This document shows, one piece after another, positions 7,427 to 13,279 of a stretch of DNA of 13,279 bases. The position numbers and the translations under genes were made by a program. The notes under the pieces are model-generated. The model worked only from the letters and a program-made list of their open reading frames with translations, made no database searches and had not been told where the DNA came from. The stretch is from Bifidobacterium breve (lineage in GTDB: Bacteria; Actinomycetota; Actinomycetes; S36-B12; UBA5976). The DNA is taken from positions 1 through 13,279 of the forward strand of contig CAMATO010000026.1 in assembly GCA_945861165.1 (NCBI GenBank), given 5' to 3'. The stretch's first letter is position 1. Each line of letters begins with the position of its first letter.

Positions 7427-7586
7427 TCCAGTATTTTGAATTAATTCTCAAATGACTTCAATAAAGTTGGGGCAAATATGTCCATCCCCTAATTTCTTTA
7501 TAACCAAAAGGATTACTTCATTTGACGTAGTTGTAATTTTCATACATCTTTAGCTATCAAAATTTTCATAATCTTAGGGAGATTGA
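7427..7586. promoter_or_regulatory. Divergent intergenic region, probable two-way promoter
   Basis: This 160-base spacer separates two divergent genes and must hold promoters for both. On the plus strand a TTGACG lies at 7522-7527, but the hexamer 17 bases on (CATCTT, 7545-7550) is a poor -10. On the minus strand TATAAA (7497-7502 as TTTATA on plus) is a possible -10 without a good -35. No operator-like repeat stands out. A 31-codon minus-strand ORF at 7448-7543 lies within it, and I do not believe it is a gene. Confidence 0.4.
7576..7581 (+). promoter_or_regulatory. Shine-Dalgarno site deciding the TTG start of the Rv3235-like gene
   Basis: AGGGAG ends five bases before the TTG at 7587, a good spacing, and no ATG is available nearby in frame. 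Confidence 0.6.
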
Positions 7587-8066
7587 TTGAAAATAACAAG
7601 AAGTGAAAAACAGATCGTAGGCCAAGTTCTGTTGAATTTACGTCCTGCTGCAATAAATTGCAGTAAATGGATTCAAACTGAAATTGATCTTCAAATGTCT
7701 ATTTCGCCCAATAAACCGAATTATTCCTATAAAACCATTAATGGTTTACCTGAGCCCGAAGCTTGGACAAAACAATTAGTCACCGGCATTGCCGAAGTTT
7801 TGATTGGAGAAAGACCGGTTTTCCAATTGATGCGATGGGTTTCTTTTGACGTGTATCGCGAAATTGATAGGCAAATTCAACCAAAAACACAACTTCATGC
7901 AACAAGAGCAAGGCCATTTGTAAGAAGTTTAAGAATTGACGCCACTAGTGAAAAAGTTGTCGAAGCAACCGCCGTTATTCAAAAAGGGAAACGTGGTCGC
8001 GGTATGGGGTTAAGGCTAGAAGCAGAAAAAGATCGTTGGCGCTGCACACAACTTTTAGTTGCTTAG
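7587..8066 (+). CDS. Rv3235 family protein
   Basis: A 159-residue protein that matches the actinobacterial Rv3235 family in its C-terminal 100 residues. It has a helix with TGIAEVLIGERPVFQLMRWVS (about residues 66-86, spanning the GxRP-x-x-Q-L motif) and VYREID just after it. Next come a variable linker, then strands VRSLRID and VVEATAVIQKGKRGRGMGLRL, and the end WRCTQLLVA. The family ends in a similar W-R-C-T motif. Function is unknown; the fold may be a small mixed alpha/beta domain. It starts with TTG at 7587 behind a good AGGGAG site. It converges on secA with a four-base overlap of stop codons, and being next to secA is the usual place for this family. Confidence 0.85.
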   Translation: MKITRSEKQIVGQVLLNLRPAAINCSKWIQTEIDLQMSISPNKPNYSYKTINGLPEPEAWTKQLVTGIAEVLIGERPVFQLMRWVSFDVYREIDRQIQPKTQLHATRARPFVRSLRIDATSEKVVEATAVIQKGKRGRGMGLRLEAEKDRWRCTQLLVA

Positions 8067-10756
8067 GTATTTGCTCCGTGACAACGTTTGTATTTCTTGC
8101 CTGAACCACAAGGACAAATTTCATTTCTGCCCACTTCAGCTACCCCACTTGATTTAACAACTGGTGAAACTTGTTGGGCTCCATCAATAGAAGGGGCGCT
8201 GTAAGAAAGATTTTGTTGCTTCTCAACTTTTGTGAATCCTTTGGCTTCAACGGATTCTTCATTTGCTTGAACCTGCACTTGGGCATTAAAAGTAAATCCA
8301 ACAACTTGTTCTTTAACAGCATCCATCATGGCCACAAATAAGTCGTAACCCTCTTTTTGATATTCAACTAATGGGTCTCTTTGTCCCATGGCTCTAAGCC
8401 CAATTCCTTCTTGGAGATAATCCATTTCATATAAATGTTCTCGCCATTTTCTATCCAAAACACTCAGCACAACTTGACGTTCTAATTCCCGCATAACTTT
8501 TGGTGTTAATAGTGCTTCACGTGTTCTATAAGCTTGGGCTGCATCATTGCCTAGTCCTTCCAGCAATATTTCTTGATCAATAGCACCACCGTTTTGTTGT
8601 TTAAGTGCATCGATCGAAACTGCTGTTGGATAAAGATTTTTTAAGGCAAGCATTAATTGATCTAAATCCCATTGCTCTGGATAACCTTCACTAGTTGCTG
8701 CGATGACATAGGCTTTAATGGTTTCGTCAATAAATTCTAGAATTTGATCTGAAAGATCTTGACCCTCTAAGACTCCAGATCTTTCCGCATAAATAACTTG
8801 GCGTTGTCTATTCAAAACTTCATCATATTTAAGAACATTTTTTCTAATTTCAAAGTTTTGTTGCTCAACTTGGGTTTGAGCATTTCTAATTGCGGAGGTA
8901 ACCATTTTAGCTTCAATTGGGACATCATCTGGAACGTTGAATCTTCTTAAGAAAGCATCAACTAGTTCACCTTTAAAACGGCGCATAAGTTCGTCTTGCA
9001 AAGACAAATAGAATCTTGATTCACCAGGATCTCCTTGTCGACCAGAGCGACCTCGTAGCTGATTATCAATACGCCTTGATTCATGTCTTTCTGTACCTAA
9101 AACATAAAGTCCACCTAAAGCAGCAACTTCATCATGTTCAGCAGTAACTCTTTGAGCCGCAAGTTTTACTTCTTCAATATAGGCACGATTGTATGCATCT
9201 AAATCAACTTCTGGATCTAAACCTTTTTGCATTAAAGCAGCATTAGCTAAAAATTCGGGATTACCGCCCAGCATGATGTCTGTACCTCGACCAGCCATGT
9301 TTGTGGCAACAGTTACTGAACCTTTACGACCAGCTTGGGCAATAATTGAAGCTTCTCTTTCATGATTCTTAGCGTTTAATACTTCATGTGGAATGCCACG
9401 TTTTTTTAATAATCCACTTAAATATTCAGAACGTTCCACACTTGTGGTTCCAACTAATACTGGTTGACCATTGTCATGTCGCTGAAACAAGTCTTCTACC
9501 ACGGCCATAAATTTTGCTTCTTCGGTTCTGTAAATAAGATCTGATTGGTCTTTTCTTATCATCGACTTATTTGTAGGAATTTGCACAACGCCAAGTTTGT
9601 AAATTTTATCAAATTCTGCTGCTTCGGTCATCGCAGTTCCAGTCATACCTGAAAGCTTTGAATACATTCTGAAGTAATTCTGCAAGGTTATTGTGGCAAG
9701 TGTTTGATTTTCCTGTTTGATTTCAACATTTTCTTTCGCTTCGATGGCCTGATGCATTCCTTCGTTATATCTACGACCTTGCAACATGCGACCAGTGTGT
9801 TCATCAACAATTAGAACTTCACCATTCATAACCACATAGTCTTTGTCGCGCTTAAATAGTTCTTTTGCTTTCAAAGCATTGTTTAAGAAACCAATCAAGG
9901 GAGTATTTACTGATTCATACAGGTTATCGATCTTGAGAGACTTTTCAACTGAGGCAATACCTTCTTCTAGCACGCCAACAGTTCTTTTACGAATGTCTAC
10001 TTCATAATCTTTGCCAGGTTGCATTGAACTAACTATTCTGGCGAAATCCTTGTAATGAGCATTAGTTCCTTCTACTGGTCCACTGATAATTAGTGGTGTT
10101 CTTGCTTCATCAATCAAGATTGAGTCGACTTCATCCACAATGGCAAAGTTGTAACCACGTTGCACGCGATCGTTTGGCGACCAAGCCATGTTGTCTCTTA
10201 AATAATCAAAACCAAATTCATTATTTGTTCCATAAGTTATGTCACACAGATATGCGTCTCGCCTTGCAGCACTATCCATACTTGGACTGATTGTTCCAAC
10301 TGTTAAACCTAAAAATCTATGGATTCTTCCCATCCATTCAGCATCACGATGAGCCAAGTAATCATTAACTGTTACTACATGAACACCTTTGCCACTTAAG
10401 GCATTCAAATATGCCGGCAAAGTTGAAACTAGAGTTTTTCCTTCACCAGTTCTCATTTCGGAAATATTTCCTAAATGAAGAGCTGCACCACCCATTAATT
10501 GCACGTCGTAATGTCTTTGACCCAAAGTTCTTAATGAGGCTTCTCTAACTGTGGCAAAAGCTTCCGGAAGTAAATCATCTAGTGATTCGCCTTTTTGTAC
10601 ACGTTCTTTATAGGTGCTTGTTAACGATTTAAGTTGTTCGTCACTTAACTTCTTCAGTTCAGGTTCTAGAGCATTTACTTGTTTGGCTAGGCTTTCAAGT
10701 TTGCGTAAAATTCGGCCTTCGCCGGCACGCAAAATCTTGTCAAGAACCAATACCAC
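8063..10756 (-). CDS. secA: Preprotein translocase subunit SecA
   Basis: An 897-residue ATPase that drives secretory proteins through the SecYEG channel at the cytoplasmic membrane; the length is normal. Walker A is MRTGEGKT at 101-108. The DEAD-type Walker B and following segment VDEVDSILIDEARTPLIISG and the LRGRSGRQGDPGESRFYLS motif VI are intact, as is TNMAGRGTDIMLGGNPE. A variable linker of about 50 residues leads to the zinc-binding tail CPCGSGKKYKRCHG (C881, C883, C892, H893), which binds SecB or ribosomes in other bacteria. The GTG start at 10756 is supported by AGAGGA eight bases upstream. It is the last gene of the lpqB-comF-hpf-secA series and resembles the housekeeping SecA1. Confidence 0.99.
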   Translation of the reverse strand: MVLVLDKILRAGEGRILRKLESLAKQVNALEPELKKLSDEQLKSLTSTYKERVQKGESLDDLLPEAFATVREASLRTLGQRHYDVQLMGGAALHLGNISEMRTGEGKTLVSTLPAYLNALSGKGVHVVTVNDYLAHRDAEWMGRIHRFLGLTVGTISPSMDSAARRDAYLCDITYGTNNEFGFDYLRDNMAWSPNDRVQRGYNFAIVDEVDSILIDEARTPLIISGPVEGTNAHYKDFARIVSSMQPGKDYEVDIRKRTVGVLEEGIASVEKSLKIDNLYESVNTPLIGFLNNALKAKELFKRDKDYVVMNGEVLIVDEHTGRMLQGRRYNEGMHQAIEAKENVEIKQENQTLATITLQNYFRMYSKLSGMTGTAMTEAAEFDKIYKLGVVQIPTNKSMIRKDQSDLIYRTEEAKFMAVVEDLFQRHDNGQPVLVGTTSVERSEYLSGLLKKRGIPHEVLNAKNHEREASIIAQAGRKGSVTVATNMAGRGTDIMLGGNPEFLANAALMQKGLDPEVDLDAYNRAYIEEVKLAAQRVTAEHDEVAALGGLYVLGTERHESRRIDNQLRGRSGRQGDPGESRFYLSLQDELMRRFKGELVDAFLRRFNVPDDVPIEAKMVTSAIRNAQTQVEQQNFEIRKNVLKYDEVLNRQRQVIYAERSGVLEGQDLSDQILEFIDETIKAYVIAATSEGYPEQWDLDQLMLALKNLYPTAVSIDALKQQNGGAIDQEILLEGLGNDAAQAYRTREALLTPKVMRELERQVVLSVLDRKWREHLYEMDYLQEGIGLRAMGQRDPLVEYQKEGYDLFVAMMDAVKEQVVGFTFNAQVQVQANEESVEAKGFTKVEKQQNLSYSAPSIDGAQQVSPVVKSSGVAEVGRNEICPCGSGKKYKRCHGANT

Positions 10757-10764
10757 GATTAATT

Positions 10765-10770
10765 TCCTCT
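10765..10770 (-). promoter_or_regulatory. Shine-Dalgarno site of secA
   Basis: The minus strand reads AGAGGA with eight bases before the GTG at 10756. Confidence 0.7.
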
Positions 10771-10780
10771 AATTTGTAGT

Positions 10781-10798
10781 GTCTGAACTAAGCCAGAC
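10781..10798. repeat. Small inverted repeat in the hpf-secA spacer
   Basis: GTCTG (10781-10785) and CAGAC (10794-10798) form a five-base-pair stem with an eight-base loop, just upstream of the secA ribosome site. There is no U tract, so it is not a standard terminator. It could be a weak leader hairpin or chance. Confidence 0.3.
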
Positions 10799-10801
10799 CC
10801 T

Positions 10802-10828
10802 ATGTTACGCAATTGCTAATTTTGCCAA
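10802..10828 (-). promoter_or_regulatory. Possible secA promoter
   Basis: On the minus strand TTGGCA (10823-10828) and TAACAT (10802-10807) stand 15 bases apart, resembling -35 and -10 hexamers with five and four of six consensus matches. The spacer is short, so support is weak. The palindrome GCAATTGC (10809-10816) lies between them. Confidence 0.25.
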
Positions 10829-10838
10829 ATCTAAAGAC

Positions 10839-11201
10839 CTAGATTTCCTTTAATTTGCTCACATCTGCAGCAGATAAAACAGAATCATCGCGGTGGCGAT
10901 GGAATCTACGCCGATCAGCGGTTCGCCGGAGTTGTTCTTCCAATCTTTTTACAGCGTGGTCCAGGCATGAATTCATATCCGAGCCCTCAGCTTGGGAGCG
11001 AAGATTAGTTCCAGCACCTTTAGCTGTTAAATCAATTTGAAATTCTACTTTTTTTTGCCTTTTGTTTTCTCGATGAGTTACCTCAACATCTAATAAAGCA
11101 ATTTTTACCCCAAATTTTTCAAGTCTGCTGCTTTGTTTAATTACGTGATCTTTAAAGTCGACTTTAATATCAGCATGTCTGCCGTGAATTACTATTTCCA
11201 C
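10839..11201 (-). CDS. hpf: Ribosome hibernation factor HPF/RaiA, short form
   Basis: A 120-residue protein matching the N-terminal S30AE domain of hibernation promoting factor. It opens IVIHGRHADIKVDFKDHV, then DVEVTHRENKRQKKVEF, and the helix CLDHAVKRLEEQLRRTADRRR (about residues 80-100). This domain binds the decoding centre of the 30S subunit and silences idle ribosomes. Actinobacterial HPFs are usually the long type, of about 200 residues or more, with a C-terminal dimerisation domain. Here the protein ends about 20 residues after the basic stretch, and the 82 bases before secA leave no room for that domain. The GTG start at 11201 has GAGGTG just upstream. Gene order between comF and secA matches other actinobacteria. 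Confidence 0.93.
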   Translation of the reverse strand: MEIVIHGRHADIKVDFKDHVIKQSSRLEKFGVKIALLDVEVTHRENKRQKKVEFQIDLTAKGAGTNLRSQAEGSDMNSCLDHAVKRLEEQLRRTADRRRFHRHRDDSVLSAADVSKLKEI

Positions 11202-11205
11202 AGCC

Positions 11206-11211
11206 CACCTC
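11206..11211 (-). promoter_or_regulatory. Shine-Dalgarno site of hpf
   Basis: The minus strand reads GAGGTG four bases before the GTG at 11201 and supports that start. Confidence 0.6.
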
Positions 11212-11274
11212 GATTTGGTTTTATGATGCAGTTTCCTACCTCCACCATAAACCTATTCAGGAATTTAGGAAAGT

Positions 11275-11910
11275 TCAGTGGTGCGAAACCATGACCACAC
11301 AAGCTTTAACATTGATTTTTTGCTGCCTAAAGGCATCAACACTGGCTCGAAGTGATGAGCCAGTAGTTATTAAATCGTCAATAATTATTACTGGCTTAGT
11401 CAGCGAATAATTAGCTCTGAAGGCATCTTTCATGTTTATATTTCTTTGGGCAACGTTTAACCCTGCTTGGTCATTACGGTGTTTATTGCTTTGAAGTAGT
11501 GAAGGATCATGTGTAAACCTTTTGCCCGCAAATTTACAGGCAGAAATTGCTAAAAGAGTAATTGGATCTAAACCTCTTTTTTGTAATGCTTGAGCTGTGC
11601 TTGGCACATTTACGATGGTGATGTGTTGATGTTTAGAAAAATACTTCAGCCCAAGTGAAATAATTTTTGAAAATGGAACTATAAGATTGGCTTCTCCTCG
11701 ATCTTTATAGGAACTGATTAATTTTGACATAGTGGGATTATTCAAAGTCATTGAAAGAACTGGAACTTCTACTAAATATTGAATCTTTGCTTCTTGAATC
11801 AATTCCTTGATACATTTATGGCAGATGATTTCCTCGATTTGACCGCAAAAATAGCAATAGTTTTGACTGATCAGATTTGTAAAATCTCTTATAAATTCAT
11901 TGGCACGCAT
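11275..11910 (-). CDS. comF: ComF family protein (phosphoribosyltransferase-like)
   Basis: A 211-residue ComF-type protein. An N-terminal four-cysteine zinc knuckle (C19, C22, C30, C33) precedes a type I phosphoribosyltransferase fold. The PRPP-binding loop VIIIDDLITTGSS lies at 174-186, and the family motif KHRNDQAGLNVAQR is in the middle. Family members take part in DNA uptake in Gram-positive bacteria, but many organisms carry comF without a known competence system, so the role here is open. The ATG at 11910 has no evident ribosome site, and the next in-frame Met is too far inside. It sits 77 bases downstream of lpqB and 73 bases upstream of hpf, in the usual actinobacterial order. Confidence 0.93.
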   Translation of the reverse strand: MRANEFIRDFTNLISQNYCYFCGQIEEIICHKCIKELIQEAKIQYLVEVPVLSMTLNNPTMSKLISSYKDRGEANLIVPFSKIISLGLKYFSKHQHITIVNVPSTAQALQKRGLDPITLLAISACKFAGKRFTHDPSLLQSNKHRNDQAGLNVAQRNINMKDAFRANYSLTKPVIIIDDLITTGSSLRASVDAFRQQKINVKACVVMVSHH

Positions 11911-11987
11911 TTAACGAGTCTGAGGCAAACAAGAAATACGGACACTCAAAACAAAATTTATTGTGGAAAAGTGTTACCTGTGGTTAT

Positions 11988-13279
11988 TTAACCTGGGTAG
12001 GAAGCATTGGTCAATTTACCTCTGTTGACCCAATCACCACTGACTCTTTCCAACAACGATCCATCGCTCAAAGACAACAACAAAGGTTTCTTCACCGTAC
12101 TAGCAATATTATTTGTTCCACTTTGGGAATACAAGGATTTTGAAATTCCGGTAAATGAATCCACTGTGAATAATGTCGCAGGTTCCACAGAGTTATCTAA
12201 ATACAAAACATTTGTTTCATCTTGCCAGGTAGCTTGACTGACTGCGAAACCATCTCGTGTTATTTTTCGTAAGTTATTGATCTTGATACTTAAATCGTCC
12301 CTCACAATGGTGCCCAGTCTAAGTTCAGTTCCGTAGGTAGTTTTAACGATTAGTAAAACTCTCACCCCATCTGGTGCAGGGATAACTTCAATTACGTTTT
12401 GCTTGGATACCCCCACAATTGAAACATTTATCAGTCGATTGTTTTGAACCACTGACACTTGATTAACTCCAGTTATCCAAACAGAATCAAAAATGTCACT
12501 TCGAGGAATTCTAAACAACTTACCTTCCACCGTTATTCGACGAGGGATCTCAACTGAGCTGTTTTGCACAACCATTTTATTTCTATCCATTGTTACTGCG
12601 GCTAAAATATTTTGTTTTCTATTTGCAGTAGCTGCAAACCAGGTTCCTGAATTGAAATAATCATCTGAAATAGCAGTTATTGACTCGGAATCAATGTTTA
12701 CTATTTTTCCTTTTTCAATTGCCAAAGCCCCTACTTCTCGATTGAAATCAGGAGCAAATTTTTCCCAATCAGTTGTGCTTTGTCTAATTGGAGTATTTGG
12801 AACAACCAAAGATTGGCTACCAACATTGATACGCACTGTTCTTATTTCTGGAATCTTTGCCAGTGTTTTAACTATTTGGCTTGACAGTACCTCTCGTAAG
12901 TAAGGATCAGCGGTCAGTACTGTTTCGTTCAAAGAAACAGTTGCCAAACCATTACTGACTGGAACTGAATTAAGAGATAAAGCTGTTCCAACCGGAAACG
13001 CAGAAACCACAGCTCCAGCCAAATAATCACCTGGTCCAGCTAGCAATAGCTGCACAAGTCTGGTGGGGTTACCAGTTGTTGCTCGAGGTAGAACCACATT
13101 GTCTGGGACAAGTGTTTGAAGTGAAGCATCCGGAAACCATAAGGGAAATGTAGTAAAACTTCTGTTCAAATCTGCTCTAGAAATTAAAATACCTTTATTT
13201 TTTAAATCTATGCGCCATTCATTATCAATCTGCTTGAGATTAAACTCCTGAACTAATTGTGCATCAGGTTCACTTAAAA
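11988..13279 (-). CDS. lpqB: Lipoprotein LpqB, C-terminal part (5' end outside window)
   Basis: The minus-strand frame is open to the window edge, giving 429 residues without the N-terminus. Upstream of an internal TTG (13169) the frame reads FNLKQIDNEWRI, which fits LpqB, so the TTG is not the start. The GerMN-like domain follows, from TRLVQLLLAGPGDYLAGAVV to about base 12790. The rest alternates short strands, as in the C-terminal beta-propeller-like domain. LpqB is a membrane-bound lipoprotein that works with the MtrA-MtrB two-component system in cell envelope and division control. The signal peptide and lipobox Cys lie outside the window, as would mtrB if order is conserved. Its stop is 77 bases before comF. 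Confidence 0.93.
   Translation of the reverse strand, partial: LSEPDAQLVQEFNLKQIDNEWRIDLKNKGILISRADLNRSFTTFPLWFPDASLQTLVPDNVVLPRATTGNPTRLVQLLLAGPGDYLAGAVVSAFPVGTALSLNSVPVSNGLATVSLNETVLTADPYLREVLSSQIVKTLAKIPEIRTVRINVGSQSLVVPNTPIRQSTTDWEKFAPDFNREVGALAIEKGKIVNIDSESITAISDDYFNSGTWFAATANRKQNILAAVTMDRNKMVVQNSSVEIPRRITVEGKLFRIPRSDIFDSVWITGVNQVSVVQNNRLINVSIVGVSKQNVIEVIPAPDGVRVLLIVKTTYGTELRLGTIVRDDLSIKINNLRKITRDGFAVSQATWQDETNVLYLDNSVEPATLFTVDSFTGISKSLYSQSGTNNIASTVKKPLLLSLSDGSLLERVSGDWVNRGKLTNASYPG

Noticed and set aside
7448..7543. A 31-codon minus-strand ORF starting with ATG in the divergent spacer
   Set aside because: It has no clear ribosome site, no recognisable similarity, and overlaps the likely promoter of the following gene; chance is the simpler explanation.
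11911..11987. Possible terminator between lpqB and comF
   Set aside because: No stable stem followed by a T-rich run is visible on the minus strand; the spacer looks like an ordinary leader.
13167..13169. TTG as the start of lpqB
   Set aside because: The same frame continues to the window edge with LpqB-like sequence including NEWRI, so the true start lies outside the window.

Overview
The window is AT-rich, gene-dense DNA that looks like a streamlined actinobacterium. The best clue is the minus-strand series lpqB - comF - hpf - secA with an Rv3235-type gene at the end of secA, a gene order known from Actinobacteria (in Mycobacterium lpqB follows mtrAB). High A+T, very short spacers and overlapping gene ends suggest a small-genome lineage such as the freshwater Nanopelagicales (acI) group. 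That taxonomic guess is inference. There is no rRNA, tRNA, CRISPR array, insertion sequence or phage gene, and no gene-free stretch longer than about 160 bases.

Layout. (1) Bases 1-2091, plus strand: the C-terminal part of a PfkB sugar kinase, a BioY biotin transporter subunit and a TauE/SafE-type membrane permease, tightly packed and probably one operon. (2) Bases 2078-3871, minus strand: an EamA/DMT permease followed by a degenerate ADP-ribosylglycohydrolase-fold protein. (3) Bases 3908-4378, plus strand: a lone DUF2505 protein divergent from the EamA gene. (4) Bases 4375-7426, minus strand: a four-gene run of a conserved hypothetical with two similar beta-rich repeats, a membrane-anchored SAF/CpaB-like protein, a CpaE/MinD-like ATPase with an altered P-loop, and a HAD hydrolase. 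(5) Bases 7587-8066, plus strand: an Rv3235-family protein. (6) Bases 8063-13279, minus strand: lpqB (cut by the window edge), comF, a short hpf and secA.

How the genes fit together. The right half serves the envelope and protein export (LpqB, SecA) and ribosome hibernation (HPF), with a ComF-type phosphoribosyltransferase between. The middle minus-strand run is the least understood part. It pairs CpaB-like and CpaE-like proteins, known from Flp/Tad pilus loci, but no CpaF, TadB/C, prepilin or secretin is visible here. It is the best candidate for an undescribed system. The left part is uptake and sugar metabolism.

All three convergent gene pairs (2078-2091, 4375-4378, 8063-8066) overlap at their stop codons, which leaves no room for ordinary terminators between them.
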